Assembly: GCA_963756185.1 (NCBI GenBank) | Contig: CAVWMS010000001.1 | Coordinates: forward strand, 1 to 64,000 | Length of the DNA stretch: 64,000 bases | DNA from: DATAXI01 sp963756185 | GTDB lineage: Bacteria > Verrucomicrobiota > Verrucomicrobiia > Chthoniobacterales > Chthoniobacteraceae | Reading direction: 5' to 3' | Shown here: piece by piece, positions 51,143 to 62,719 of the stretch | Layout of the letters: the number at the start of each line of letters is the position of its first letter | How positions within the stretch are numbered: the stretch's first letter is position 1 | The notes under the pieces: model-generated | Told to the model about the DNA's origin: nothing | The model's database searches: none | The model's input: only the letters and a program-made list of their open reading frames with translations | Program-made: the position numbers and the translations under genes

Positions 51143-52093
51143 GTGGCCGAATTCATCACGTTCCTCCAGCAGCTCATCAACGGCCTCTCGCTGGGGGCCA
51201 TCTATGCGCTCATCGCGCTGGGGTACACGATGGTGTATGGGGTGCTGCGGTTCATCAATTTCGCGCACGGGGACGTGTTCATGATCGGCGCGTTTACCGG
51301 GCTGTATGTCGCGCCGGTGGTGTTGAAGTTTTCCAACGGCGGGCCGTCGTGGTACGGGGCGTTTGTGATTTTGATCACGGCGATGGTGGCATGCGCGATC
51401 CTGGGAATCGTGATCGAAAAGCTGGCCTACCGGCCGCTGCGCAACCGGCCGCGGCTGACGGTGCTCATTACCGCGATCGGCGTGTCGCTTTTTCTCGAGA
51501 ATTTCGGGCAGTATATTTTCGGAGTCGACCCGCAGTATTTTCCGGACCTGATCGGCGACCACGCGGTTGCGCTGCCGGCGTGGCTGGGGCCGCTGAACCA
51601 CCTGGTCGTCATGGAGAGCCAGGTATTGGTCTTCGGCGTCACGCTGGCGCTGCTGGTGGTGCTGCGCTTCATCGTGATGAAGACGAAGCTGGGCACGGCG
51701 ATGCGCGCGCTCTCGGTGAACCCGGTGGCCACGTCGCTGATGGGAGTGAACAATGACGTGGTCATATCGTTTACATTTGGGCTGGGCTCCGCGCTGGCGG
51801 GCGCGGCGGGGATTTTGATTTCGATCCAGCAGCCGTCCATCGATCCGCTGATGGGCTTGCAGCCGGGGATCAAGGCGTTCGTGGCCGCGGTGCTGGGCGG
51901 GATCGGGAACATCCCGGGCGCGGCGCTGGGCGGGATCCTGCTGGGGGTGATCGAGACGCTGGTGGTCGGGTACAGCGACCGGCTTCACATTCCCTCCGGT
52001 TACCGCGATGCGGTTGCTTTCCTGCTGCTGATCCTGATCCTGCTCTTCAAGCCGAACGGCTTGCTGGGCCGCGTGGTGCGGGAGAAAGTTTGA
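51143..52093 (+). CDS. livH: branched-chain amino-acid ABC transporter permease
   Basis: 316 residues from a GTG at 51143, 18 bp after livK. Eight or nine membrane segments. LivH signature at the start (QLINGLSLGAIYALIALGYT MVYGVLRFINFAHGD across two parts), the typical RPLRNRPRLTVLITAIGVSL, and the EAA-like segment MRALSVNPVATSLMGVNNDV. The C-terminus has AAVLGGIGNIPGAALGGILL. It forms the inner-membrane channel with LivM. Gap to livM is 1 bp. Confidence 0.95.
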   Translation: MAEFITFLQQLINGLSLGAIYALIALGYTMVYGVLRFINFAHGDVFMIGAFTGLYVAPVVLKFSNGGPSWYGAFVILITAMVACAILGIVIEKLAYRPLRNRPRLTVLITAIGVSLFLENFGQYIFGVDPQYFPDLIGDHAVALPAWLGPLNHLVVMESQVLVFGVTLALLVVLRFIVMKTKLGTAMRALSVNPVATSLMGVNNDVVISFTFGLGSALAGAAGILISIQQPSIDPLMGLQPGIKAFVAAVLGGIGNIPGAALGGILLGVIETLVVGYSDRLHIPSGYRDAVAFLLLILILLFKPNGLLGRVVREKV

Positions 52094-52094
52094 T

Positions 52095-53081
52095 ATGTTC
52101 GAGCGGCACAAGATCACGCTTCTGGCCGCGCTGGCCGCCATCTTCGCGATCTCGCGATTTTCGGGCCGGATTGACCCTTATTATTACCAGATCATTCTTT
52201 ATATCGGGATCAATATCACCCTCGCAACAAGCCTTAACCTGGTAAACGGGTATACGGGACAGTTTTCGCTCGGCCACGCCGGGTTCATGTCGGTGGGCGC
52301 TTATGCGGCGGCGTCGTTCAGCCTGTACGCCGCGGAGCCGTTGTTCGGGTTGATGAAGCCGCTCGGCCCGTTCGTTTCCTCGAGCGTTTTCTTCGGCATC
52401 GCATTGCTGCTGGGCGGGATCGCCGCGGGCATTACGGGGCTGCTCGTGGGCATTCCGTCGCTGCGGCTGAAAGGGGATTATCTTGCGATTGTGACGCTCG
52501 GGTTCGGCGAGATTATCAAGGTCGTGATTCAAAACGTTGACGCCCTGGGCGCGTCGCGCGGATTGTCGGTCGACTATGCATTTACCGATTTATTCTGGGT
52601 CTATGCCACCGCCGCGATCACGATTTACGTGGTGTTGAACCTGGTCAATTCAACTTATGGGCGCGGTTTCCTGATGGTGCGCGACGATGAGGTGGCGGCG
52701 GAGGCGATGGGCATCAACACGACCAAGTACAAGGTGCTGGCCTTTACGCTGGCGGCTTTCTTCGCGGGGATCGCCGGCGGCCTTTTCGCCTATCTCACGC
52801 AATTCATTACTCCGGACGGATTCAATTTTCTCAAATCGGTGGATATTGTGACGATGGTCATCCTGGGGGGAATGGGAAGCACGTGGGGCGTGGTGGTGGC
52901 GGCGATCCTGCTCACGATTCTTCCGGAATGGCTGCGCTGGGTTTCCGAGCGGCCCTTCCTGCCGCATTGGCTCGCGGGGCTGCTCGAAAACCGCATGATC
53001 CCCTATTCGCTGCTGCTGATCCTGCTGATGCTGCTGCGGCCGCAGGGGCTTTTTGGCGGCATCAGAAGGAAAACCGCATGA
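52095..53081 (+). CDS. livM: branched-chain amino-acid ABC transporter permease
   Basis: 328 residues. LivM family: ITLATSLNLVNGYTGQFSLG HAGFMSVGAYAAASF in two parts, then GIPSLRLKGDYLAIVTLGFG EII, and the coupling helix region MVRDDEVAAEAMGINTTKYK. The end has MVILGGMGSTWGVVVAAILL and a final LLMLLRPQGLFGG. Partner of LivH. The stop overlaps the livG start by 4 nt. Confidence 0.95.
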   Translation: MFERHKITLLAALAAIFAISRFSGRIDPYYYQIILYIGINITLATSLNLVNGYTGQFSLGHAGFMSVGAYAAASFSLYAAEPLFGLMKPLGPFVSSSVFFGIALLLGGIAAGITGLLVGIPSLRLKGDYLAIVTLGFGEIIKVVIQNVDALGASRGLSVDYAFTDLFWVYATAAITIYVVLNLVNSTYGRGFLMVRDDEVAAEAMGINTTKYKVLAFTLAAFFAGIAGGLFAYLTQFITPDGFNFLKSVDIVTMVILGGMGSTWGVVVAAILLTILPEWLRWVSERPFLPHWLAGLLENRMIPYSLLLILLMLLRPQGLFGGIRRKTA

Positions 53082-53863
53082 GCGAACCGGAACCGCTGCT
53101 CGATTTGCGCGACGTGACGGTCCGCTTCGGCGGCCTGAAGGCGGTGTCCGATTTCAATTTTTGCATCCGTCATCGCGAGCTGGTGGGGCTGATCGGGCCG
53201 AATGGCGCGGGCAAGACGACCATATTCAACCTGATCACCGGTGTTTATCGTCCGACCGGCGGGTCGATCCTGTTCGAAGGCAAACCGGTGGCGGGAAAGA
53301 AGCCGTATCTCATCACCAAGCGGGGAATCGCGCGGACGTTCCAGAACATCCGGCTGTTCTGTTCGATGTCGGTTTTCGACAATGTGCGCGCGGCGTGCAA
53401 CATGCATTTGAAGCACGGAATCTCGCACGCGCTGTGGCGCGGGAAGGGCCTGGCGTCGGAGGAGGCGCGCATCGAGCAGGAGGCGAGGGAGTTGCTCGAG
53501 ATCTTCCACCTGGACAAGGTCCGCGACGCCGCGTGCACGAGCCTGCCGTACGGCGGGCAGCGGCGGCTGGAGATCGTGCGGGCGCTGGCCACGCGGCCGA
53601 AGTTGATATTGCTCGACGAGCCGGCCGCCGGGATGAACCCGTCTGAGAAGACGGAATTGATGCAGTTGATCCGGTTCGTTCAGGAGAAATTCGAGATCGC
53701 GGTGTTATTGGTCGAGCACGACATGCGGGTGGTGATGGGGATATGCCAGCGGATCGCGGCGGTGGACTACGGAGTGAAAATCGCGGAGGGAAGCCCGGCG
53801 GAAATCAAGGCGAACCCGGCGGTGATTCGTGCGTATCTGGGGGTGGAGGAGGGTTGCGCATGA
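53078..53863 (+). CDS. livG: branched-chain amino-acid ABC transporter ATP-binding protein
   Basis: 261 residues from the ATG at 53078. Walker A is GPNGAGKTTIFNLI, the Q-loop region RTFQNIRLFCSMSVFDNVRA, the signature PYGGQRRLEIVRALAT (LSGGQ variant), Walker B LILLDEPAAGMNP, and the H-loop LLVEHDMRVVMGI. The C-terminus IKANPAVIRAYLGVEEG is typical of LivG. It hydrolyses ATP to drive uptake with LivF. livF follows only after an inserted cassette of about 550 bp. Confidence 0.96.
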   Translation: MSEPEPLLDLRDVTVRFGGLKAVSDFNFCIRHRELVGLIGPNGAGKTTIFNLITGVYRPTGGSILFEGKPVAGKKPYLITKRGIARTFQNIRLFCSMSVFDNVRAACNMHLKHGISHALWRGKGLASEEARIEQEARELLEIFHLDKVRDAACTSLPYGGQRRLEIVRALATRPKLILLDEPAAGMNPSEKTELMQLIRFVQEKFEIAVLLVEHDMRVVMGICQRIAAVDYGVKIAEGSPAEIKANPAVIRAYLGVEEGCA

Positions 53864-53941
53864 AGCCCTGCCCAATCTCAAGATTGGCATGCTTCCCGGA
53901 TTCAGAGTAATCGAAGCTGGCGGCATGCCTGCACTTGCACT

Positions 53942-54386
53942 TTAACTTTCACTTGAACTCCCATGAACAAAGATCTGATTTTATTCGACCACGAGAAGCT
54001 GACGGTTTACGGGAAATCCTTGGAATTTGCCGCCTGGGTAACCGATATTCTCGAACTCATTCCCAATTCGCTCTCCGTCCGGGACCAATTGGACCGAGCG
54101 TCCACCTCGATGCCATTGAACATCGCGGAGGGCACTGGAAAATTCACCGTTCGGGACAAGTGCAGGTACTATGACTCGGCTCGAGGGTCCGCTCTCGAAT
54201 GTGCCGCGTGCCTTGACGTTTTGGTTGTGAAGAAGATCGTGGCTCCGGACCGTATTGGGCCTGGCAAGGAGCTCTTGCGTCCGATTGTTGCGATGCTTGT
54301 GGGTCTTATTAAGTCGATTTCACCGCGGAGGGTTTTCGGCAGTCCCGTGCGCCGGAGCAGCGAAGAGAAGTTCAAGTGAAAGTTAA
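53942..54386 (+). repeat. 18-bp inverted repeats flanking a gene cassette
   Basis: TTAACTTTCACTTGAACT at 53942-53959 is exactly complementary to 54369-54386. They bracket the four-helix-bundle gene almost to its start and stop codons (the right repeat overlaps its last codons). The interval sits between livG and livF, genes that are normally adjacent. Confidence 0.8.
53963..54379 (+). CDS. four-helix bundle protein (23S rRNA intervening-sequence protein family)
   Basis: 138 residues. The family pattern is clear: KLTVYGKSLEFAAWVTDILE, DQLDRASTSMPLNIAEGTGK, YYDSARGSALECAACLDVLV, and a last helix LLRPIVAMLVGLIKSIS. Such proteins were first seen inside 23S rRNA intervening sequences and also occur as free genes; their role is unsettled. 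It starts at 53963, 100 bp after livG. The 18-bp inverted repeats flanking it, and its lower GC, indicate an inserted cassette. The last residues SSEEKFK are encoded within the right repeat. Confidence 0.92.
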   Translation: MNKDLILFDHEKLTVYGKSLEFAAWVTDILELIPNSLSVRDQLDRASTSMPLNIAEGTGKFTVRDKCRYYDSARGSALECAACLDVLVVKKIVAPDRIGPGKELLRPIVAMLVGLIKSISPRRVFGSPVRRSSEEKFK

Positions 54387-54413
54387 GGAGTAAGCACAAG
54401 TGTAGCCGCGCCG

Positions 54414-55105
<692 letters not shown>

Positions 55106-55124
<19 letters not shown>

Positions 55125-56794
55125 GCGCCCGCGGCGGGCTGCGCCCGATGGCCGCAAAGGGAACCGGAGATTTGCCGCAGCGTGCCGCGCAGTTCATTCA
55201 CATCGATCGGTTTCACGAGGTGCGCGGTGAAGCCGGCTTCCCTCGAGCGGCGAAGGTCCTCGTCCATTCCGTAGCCGCTGAGGGCGATGCCGCGCAAATG
55301 CTCGTGGATGGCGCGCAAATCCCTCATCAATTCGAGGCCGGTGCCATCGGGCAGGCCGAGGTCGGAAATGACAACGTCGAAATGGTCTGCCGCGGCGATT
55401 TCCCGGGCTTCGGCAACGGTCGCGGCATCGGTCACCGCATGCCCGGCGCGGATGAGCAGCCGGGTGAGCACCTGGCGCGTGGGGGTGTGATCCTCGACCA
55501 CCAGCAGGCGCATCGGGCGGGCGGGGCGCGGCTGGATGTTCAGTTCGCCGGCGACCGAGCCGTCGATGATGACGCCCTCGGGCGCCGGGCAGGCGGGGAG
55601 TTCCACCGTGAAAATCGAGCCGCGGCCCGGGCCGTCGCTTTTGGCGCCGATTGCGCCGCCGTGCATGTCGACGATGGCGCGCGCGATGGCGAGCCCCAGG
55701 CCGAGGCCGCCGCGCTGCGAGGTCTCGCGCGCCACACCTTGCTCGAACGGCTCGAAGATTTTCCCGCTCACCGCCGCGTCGAACCCGGCGCCGTCGTCTT
55801 CCACGGCGATGCGGATGCGCCCCTGGCCGGGGGATAGGGCGCCCACGCAATCCTGCGAGCAAATGCAAATGTGGCCTCCCTCGGGGGTAAATTTCACGGC
55901 GTTGTGCAACAGGTTCCAGAACGCCTGCTGCAAACGGACCGGATCGCCGAGGACACGGGTACGGAGCGCGGCGAGCTTGAGGGTAATGGTGATTTTCTTT
56001 TCGCGCGCCTCGTCGCGGACGATTTCGACCACCATGCCGATAATCGAGTGGGCGTCGCAGGGCTCCGAATGCAGGGTCAGCTTGCCGTGGGTGATGCGGG
56101 TGAGGTCGAGCAGATCGTCAATGAGGCGCGCTTCGAGCAGGACGTTGCGCTTGATCATTTCCAGCTCCGCCTTCACATCGGCTGGCAGGCGGTCGTCCTC
56201 GCGCAGCGCCGCCGCGGTCATCAATACCGGGGTGAGCGGGGTGCGCAGCTCATGGGAGAGCGCGGCGAGAAAGTTATCCTTCGCGCGGGAAGCGGCTTCC
56301 GCCTGCTCCTTGGCGTGACGCAGGTTCTCGTCGGCGCAGCGCTTCTCGGTGATGTCCCGGGCGATTTTCGACGCTCCGATGAGAGCCCCTTCGCTGTCGC
56401 GGACGGGCGAGACTGTGAGGGAGATCGGCACGCGGGCGCCATCCTTCCGCACGCGGATGGTTTCGTAATGGGAAATGCGCTCGCCGCTCTTGAGCTTTGA
56501 GAGGATGAGGGCTTCCTCATCCTTCAATTCCACCGGGATCAATTTGAGGACCGGCTGGCCGATCATTTCGGCCGCCGAGTAACCGAAGATGCGCTGGGCG
56601 CCTTCATTCCAACTGGTGACGATCCCCTCGAGCGTCTTGCTGATGATCGCGTCATCGGAGGAGGCGACGATGGCGGCGAGATGCGCCTGCGCTTCGAGGA
56701 GGCGCCTGATGGTTTCCGGAGGCGCGCAGTTCGTGAGGGCGGGAGACACGTTCACGCGAACGTTTTCGGCGGGGGGTGGCGGATTGGACGCCAT
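55106..56794 (-). CDS. hybrid sensor histidine kinase with PAS and receiver domains
   Basis: 562 residues, soluble. A PAS domain is at about 35-155 (IVASSDDAIISKTLEGIVTS WNEGAQRIFGYSAAEMIGQP in two parts). The HisKA helix has FLAALSHELRTPLTPVLMTA (phospho-His). HATPase_c has LQQAFWNLLHNAVKFTPEGG, DDGAGFD and GLGLGLAIARAIVDMHGG. A C-terminal receiver follows (LLVVEDHTPTRQVLTRLLIR, phospho-Asp in VVISDLGLPDG, Lys in AHLVKPIDV). No membrane segment, so it senses a cytoplasmic signal through PAS. No cognate regulator is adjacent. Confidence 0.93.
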
Positions 56795-56892
56795 CCCAGG
56801 AGAATTTCTTGTCCGCGGCTGGGCGCGCGTACGAAGAATTTTCGAAATTTTCCCACTTTGTCCGCCGGGCGAGCCGGGTTACATTCGGGGCC

Positions 56893-57303
56893 ATGGAGTT
56901 GATAAAGAAAAGATTCACGCTCGAGTACTGGCCGGAGAGCGGCTGGTTCGAGGGGCGCCTGCGCGAAATCCCGGAGGTGCTGAGCCAGGGACAGACCCGT
57001 GATGAACTGGAGGAGCACGTGCGCGAGGATTGCGCCGACCTGTTGCTGGACGAGGAGTACGCACACGCGCACGGGTACGCCCACCTGGATGCGGCGGACA
57101 TTCACAACGCCGAATTCAATTACGTAAAGCTGAACCGGTACCAGGCCGCGTGCGCGCAATTGCAGGCGCTTTCGCCGGATCGCGCCGAGAAAGTTTTTGC
57201 ATACATCGAGGACCTCGTCGACCTCGAGGCGCTCGAGCGTCGCGCCGACGCCGAGGACGCGGCGCGCCGCAACGAGGAGCCGAGCGGCGAGGAAGAGTGG
57301 TAG
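56893..57303 (+). CDS. HicB-like protein
   Basis: 136 residues. The N-terminal 50 residues (FTLEYWPESGWFEGRLREIP, EVLSQGQTRDELEEHVREDC) resemble the partial RNase H fold of HicB antitoxins and UPF0150 proteins. The rest is helical and acidic (LQALSPDRAEKVFAYIEDLV) and has no RHH or HTH that I can see. No HicA toxin is adjacent. It reads into the helicase gene with a 7-bp gap, so co-expression is likely. Confidence 0.6.
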   Translation: MELIKKRFTLEYWPESGWFEGRLREIPEVLSQGQTRDELEEHVREDCADLLLDEEYAHAHGYAHLDAADIHNAEFNYVKLNRYQAACAQLQALSPDRAEKVFAYIEDLVDLEALERRADAEDAARRNEEPSGEEEW

Positions 57304-57310
57304 GCGGGCG

Positions 57311-59326
57311 ATGAGCCGCGAGTACACGCTGCACCGGCCGGCTGGCCCGGCGTTGCACATCGATTACGCCGGGCAGCTCAATCCGCAACAATACGAGGCC
57401 GTCACGGCGCCGCCGGGCCCGGCGCTGGTCATCGCCGGGGCGGGCAGCGGCAAGACGCGGACGCTGACCTACCGCGTGGCCTATCTCATCGAGAATGGCG
57501 TCAGCCCATCGAGTATCCTGCTGCTCACGTTTACCAACAAGGCGGCGCGCGAGATGATCGAGCGCGTGACGAATTTGCTGCCGCATGACCTGGCGGGGCT
57601 CTGGAGCGGCACCTTCCATTCCGTGGGCAATCGCATTTTGCGCGCGCATTCGCAGGCGGCCGGGTTCCGGCCCGGGTTCTCGATCATGGACCGCGAGGAC
57701 CAGGAGGACATGATCGAGGCGGTCATTGCCGCCGCCGGCATCGACACGAAGGACAAGCGTTTTCCCAAAGGCGGAGTGCTGGGGGATGTTTTTTCCTATG
57801 CGGTAAACACGAGCCAGCCGGTGGGCGAGGTGCTGGCGGAAAAATATCCCTACTTTGTCATGCTCGAATCGGAGATCGACTCGATGCGGCAAAAATACGA
57901 GCAGCGGAAACACTCGGCCAATTCGCTCGATTTCGACGACCTGCTGGTGAAACCACTGCGGATGCTCGAGAGCACGCCGGCGGTCGCGGAGCATTACCAG
58001 AACAAGTTCCAGTTCATCCTGGTGGATGAGTACCAGGACACGAACCGGATCCAGGCGGAGTTCATCGATATCCTGGCGGCGCGGCATCGAAACGTGATGG
58101 TGGTGGGAGACGACGCGCAGGCGATCTACTCCTGGCGCGGGGCCAATTTTCAAAACATCCTCGATTTTCCGAAGCGCTATCCCGGCGCGGTGGTGCACAA
58201 GATCGAAACCAACTACCGGAGCGTGCCCGAGGTGCTCGATGTCGCCAATGCGGCGATTGCCGGCAATGTGCGGCAGTTCCACAAGGAGCTGCGGGCATCG
58301 CGCGGGGGCGGGCACGTGAAGCCCGGGCTGGTGCCGCTGGCCGATGCGAACCAGCAGGCGCAATTCATCACGCAGCGCATCCTGGAATTGCGCGACGAAG
58401 GAATGGACCTCAACGAAATCGCCGTACTCTACCGCGCGCACTATCACTCGATGGAATTGCAGATGGAGTTGACGCGGCACGGCATTCCCTTTGCCATCAC
58501 CAGCGGCCTGCGGTTTTTCGAGCAGGCGCACATCAAGGACGTGGCGGCGTTCCTGAAATTTGCCGTCAACCCGCGCGACGAGGTCGCATTCAAGCGGATG
58601 GCCCGGCTTTTGCCGGGCATCGGGGCGCGCTCGGCGGAGGATATTTGGGCAGCGGTCTTCGCGAAGCTGGGCGACGATCCCGCGCCGGAGGATGGGCCGC
58701 CGAGCTTCGAGTCCTTCCACAAATTGCTCTTCGAGCAGAAGACGCCGGCAAAGAGCCGCAAGGCGTGGCAGCAGCTCGTTTACACGCTGGATGAAATCGC
58801 GCCCGGCGGGCGGCCGCAACCGCCGGCGGAGATGATCGGCTCGGTCATCGAGGCCGCGTATGACGAGTATCTCAAGGCGAAATTTCCCAACTACGAGCAG
58901 CGGCGCGAGGACTTGCAGGTATTGCAAAACTACGCGCGCCAATATCGGAACGCCGCGGAGTTTCTGGACCAACTGGCGCTCGTCACGTCGCTCGAGAGCG
59001 AGGGGGAGCTGGGCACGCGCGACGAGGAGGATGAGATGGTGAATTTGTCAACCGTCCACCAGGCGAAGGGCCTGGAATGGAAGGCGGTGTTCGTGATCTG
59101 GATGACGGAGGGGATGTTTCCCAGCTCGCGGTCGCTCGAGAGCAACGAGGCCATCGAAGAGGAGCGGCGGCTGTTCTACGTTGCGATCACCCGGGCGAAG
59201 GATGAACTCTATCTGACCTATCCGCTGATGAAATCGAACGCGGGTTACGGTGAGATGTTTCAACGGCCCTCGCGTTTCCTGGGCGAGGTGCCGGCGGCGC
59301 TGATCGAGGAGTGGACGGTGAGGTAG
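57311..59326 (+). CDS. UvrD/Rep-family superfamily I DNA helicase
   Basis: 671 residues from the ATG at 57311. All SF1A motifs are seen: the Q motif LNPQQYEAV, Walker A GAGSGKTRT (43-51), motif Ia LLTFTNKAAREMIERV, Walker B VDEYQDTN, motif III DDAQAIYSWRGA, motif IV KIETNYRSVPEV, motif V LSTVHQAKGLEWKAVFV and motif VI RRLFYVAITRAKDELYL. The C-terminal tail of UvrD/PcrA is shortened. The protein unwinds DNA 3' to 5' in repair or replication restart. It ends 8 bp before a convergent transpeptidase gene. Confidence 0.96.
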   Translation: MSREYTLHRPAGPALHIDYAGQLNPQQYEAVTAPPGPALVIAGAGSGKTRTLTYRVAYLIENGVSPSSILLLTFTNKAAREMIERVTNLLPHDLAGLWSGTFHSVGNRILRAHSQAAGFRPGFSIMDREDQEDMIEAVIAAAGIDTKDKRFPKGGVLGDVFSYAVNTSQPVGEVLAEKYPYFVMLESEIDSMRQKYEQRKHSANSLDFDDLLVKPLRMLESTPAVAEHYQNKFQFILVDEYQDTNRIQAEFIDILAARHRNVMVVGDDAQAIYSWRGANFQNILDFPKRYPGAVVHKIETNYRSVPEVLDVANAAIAGNVRQFHKELRASRGGGHVKPGLVPLADANQQAQFITQRILELRDEGMDLNEIAVLYRAHYHSMELQMELTRHGIPFAITSGLRFFEQAHIKDVAAFLKFAVNPRDEVAFKRMARLLPGIGARSAEDIWAAVFAKLGDDPAPEDGPPSFESFHKLLFEQKTPAKSRKAWQQLVYTLDEIAPGGRPQPPAEMIGSVIEAAYDEYLKAKFPNYEQRREDLQVLQNYARQYRNAAEFLDQLALVTSLESEGELGTRDEEDEMVNLSTVHQAKGLEWKAVFVIWMTEGMFPSSRSLESNEAIEEERRLFYVAITRAKDELYLTYPLMKSNAGYGEMFQRPSRFLGEVPAALIEEWTVR

Positions 59327-59334
59327 CGGGCCGG

Positions 59335-60294
59335 CTACTGGGTTGTTTCCCTGCCAGATTTCGGGCCCGAATCCACGAGGCCGGAGCGGGAGAAACCTTG
59401 AGGGGCAATCGAGGAGGTGAGCTTGTCCGGCTCCGAGCCCGGCAGATTCGCCATCAGAATGCTGCCCTTCATCAGGCGCCAGGCCTCGGAGCTGCCATGA
59501 TCGGTTTCCTCGGCTATCGGCGGCGGGTTGATCGAATGGGAGACGAGTTCCTCAGGCGCCTTCTCGAGCACGGGGGCGGTCCTGGCGAGGGTTGGCTCGA
59601 TTTTCGCCGGCGCGGCACTTGCCAGCATGGCGGGGGCAGGGGACTCCGGCGCCGGCGATTGCGCGGGCTGCGGCGGCGCCAGGTTCTCTGGCGCGGGCGG
59701 CTCGTACCTGTGCATGTGGGGCAGCCTGTCCGGGATGATGGAAACCACCGTGCCAATGGGCACGTCGTCGAAAACCTTGATGACATCCTTCGACCGCATG
59801 CGGATGCAGCCGTAGCTGACCGGCGTGCCGATGGTGCGCTCCTCCGGCGTGCCGTGGATATAAATGCCGCGGCTGCGCGCGTTCTGGTTTTGCGGTTCGA
59901 GGCCCTCGAGCCAGATCAGGCGGGTCACAATCGGGTCGCGTCCCGGGGCGTTCACGGGCAGGACCTCGCCGGTCGCGGAGCGATGACGGATCACGGCGCC
60001 CGGGCTCAGGTCCGCGCCGATCTTGTCGCACACGCGCAACTGGCCGAGCGGCGTCTTGAAGCTTCCATAATTGTCGCCGGTCCCGAATTTCAACGTCGAG
60101 ACCGGGAAGCGCGCCACCAGTTCGCCGTCGCAGACGATTGCCAGGCGTTGCTCGGGCACGCTGATGAGCACCTGGCATGGCGGGTCGGCGGGGGCGGGCA
60201 GCGGCGCGGGCGCATCCGCCGCGCCGGCCAGCGGCGCGAGAGCCAGCCATGCGCTCGCCAATGCGACCAGGGATTTGATCCAGTTTCGCCTCAC
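59335..60294 (-). CDS. L,D-transpeptidase (YkuD domain)
   Basis: 319 residues from a GTG at 60294. This start is chosen because it opens a signal peptide (RRNWIKSLVALASAWLALAP, cleavage at AGA-A) and stays clear of the divergent ABC gene; an in-frame ATG exists at 60396. The YkuD domain is at about 40-195 and the catalytic set is GIYIHGTPEE (His147) and VSYGCIRM (Cys163). It cross-links peptidoglycan (3-3) or attaches proteins to it in the periplasm. A Pro/Ala-rich tail of about 120 residues is unusual in length and may reach through the wall. Confidence 0.93.
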   Translation of the reverse strand: MRRNWIKSLVALASAWLALAPLAGAADAPAPLPAPADPPCQVLISVPEQRLAIVCDGELVARFPVSTLKFGTGDNYGSFKTPLGQLRVCDKIGADLSPGAVIRHRSATGEVLPVNAPGRDPIVTRLIWLEGLEPQNQNARSRGIYIHGTPEERTIGTPVSYGCIRMRSKDVIKVFDDVPIGTVVSIIPDRLPHMHRYEPPAPENLAPPQPAQSPAPESPAPAMLASAAPAKIEPTLARTAPVLEKAPEELVSHSINPPPIAEETDHGSSEAWRLMKGSILMANLPGSEPDKLTSSIAPQGFSRSGLVDSGPKSGRETTQ

Positions 60295-60389
60295 GGGGGC
60301 CGCATTTAACCAAAAAACGCGGCCATGACAACCAAGAAGACGCTCGAAATATCGGGCCGTTTGCGCACATTGTGGCCGGAGATTCATCG

Positions 60390-61306
<917 letters not shown>

Positions 61307-61310
<4 letters not shown>

Positions 61311-62656
61311 AAGGGTTGCTCGCTCACCTGTTGCTGACGCTGCGGCTCAACTTCCGGGCCCGCCAGGCCCTGGTTTACGGCTACCTGGTGCCGGTCTTTT
61401 TCCTGCTCGCGTTTGGCAGCGTCTTTCATTCCTCGGTGCCGCCGCTGCTGCATGAGATGGGGCAACTGGTGACCATTACCATCCTGGGCGGCGCATGTTT
61501 CGGGATGCCGACGGCGATGGTGGCGGAGCGGGAGCGCGGCGTGTGGCGGCGTTACCGGCTGCTGCCGGCTTCGACGGCTGGGCTGATCGTGAGCGCCATG
61601 GTGGCCAGGTATCTCATTGTCCTGCTGGCGGTGCTGATGCAATTCGGGCTCGCATGGTGCCTCTATCGCACGCCCTTTCCCGCGCACCCGCTTGGGGAAC
61701 TGGTTGCGTTTACCGCGGTCTGCTTCGCGTTTCTGGGGATGGGATTGATCATCGCGATGCTGGCGGGCGCGGTGCCTGCGGTGCAGGCGCTCGGGCAGGC
61801 GATTTTTCTGCCGATGATCATGATCGGCGGCGTCGGCGTGCCATTGCGCGTCCTGCCGGCCTGGGCGCAGCGCGTGGCCGGCTATCTGCCCGGGCGTTAC
61901 GCGGTCGAGGCGCTCGATGCCTCGTATCTTCCCGGCGGTCCGGGGCTGGCGGGATCGCGGTTCGCGATCGCGGCGCTCCTGGTCATTGGCGTCGCGGCAT
62001 GCGTGGCCGGCTCGCGGATGTTTCGATGGGATGCCGGGCAGAAATTGTCACCCGGCGCGAAGCCATGGATCCTCCTCGCGCTCGCCGCATGGGCGGGCGT
62101 CGGCATCGTGGCGGACCGCACCGGGCGGCTGGCCGTTCCCATCGATACCGCGCCGGCGCCCGGCCCCGTCGCCGCCTTCACCTCCGGGCCATGGCAGCAG
62201 GTTACCCTGGCTCAAATCGATAGCGTCAGCTTCGAGCATTTGCCGCCGGATGAAGACACCATCGCGCCGATCGAGAACCACATGGAACTGCTGTCGCCGG
62301 CCTCGAAGGCGCGCGTCGAGGGCATCCGCAAACAGTTGCCGGACTGGCCGCCCGGCCGGCAGGGCGACATCGTCCGGCGAGTGCACAACTATCTCTATGC
62401 CGCGTCCGTGTTCGATATCCTGGAGGACCCCGACGAAGGAGCGGCGGCCCGGGTTATCCTGGATTACATCCGCCAGTTGGCGCCGGATACCGACCTCGAG
62501 AAGATTTTGACTTACATCATCGAGCACCCGTCGGAAGGGCCGGCTATTGTCCAGGTCCCGGAATTGGGCGCGAAGGGAGAGATAACCGAAGACGCTGCGC
62601 GCGACCGGTCCGCGATGTACGCCACCAAGCTGCTGAAGCGAATCCTTGGCAAATAA
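61307..62656 (+). CDS. ABC-2 type permease with C-terminal soluble extension
   Basis: 449 residues. About six membrane segments in the first 265 residues (VYGYLVPVFFLLAFGSVFHS, LVAFTAVCFAFLGMGLIIAM, and others), with the ABC-2 motif MVAERERGVWRRYRLLPAS and ALGQAIFLPMIMIGGVGVPL. A further segment (PWILLALAAWAGVGIVADRT) is followed by about 165 soluble residues (DEDTIAPIENHMELLSPASK, RQGDIVRRVHNYLYAASVFD). This extension is not part of standard ABC-2 permeases and its role is unknown. It is preceded by its ATPase and overlaps it by 4 nt. Confidence 0.9.
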
Positions 62657-62719
62657 CGAAGCCGGAATCCGGGGGCCGATTTTCTTGCGCGGGGCTCCTT
62701 TTGGGCGCATAGTTTGCGC

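Noticed and set aside
50171..52141. 656-codon minus-strand frame opposite livK and livH
   Set aside because: Arg/His/Gln-rich shadow of clear transporter genes; typical of high GC in the third codon position.
57116..58972. 618-codon minus-strand frame opposite the UvrD-family helicase
   Set aside because: Helicase motifs on the plus strand are complete; the opposite frame has no recognisable sequence.
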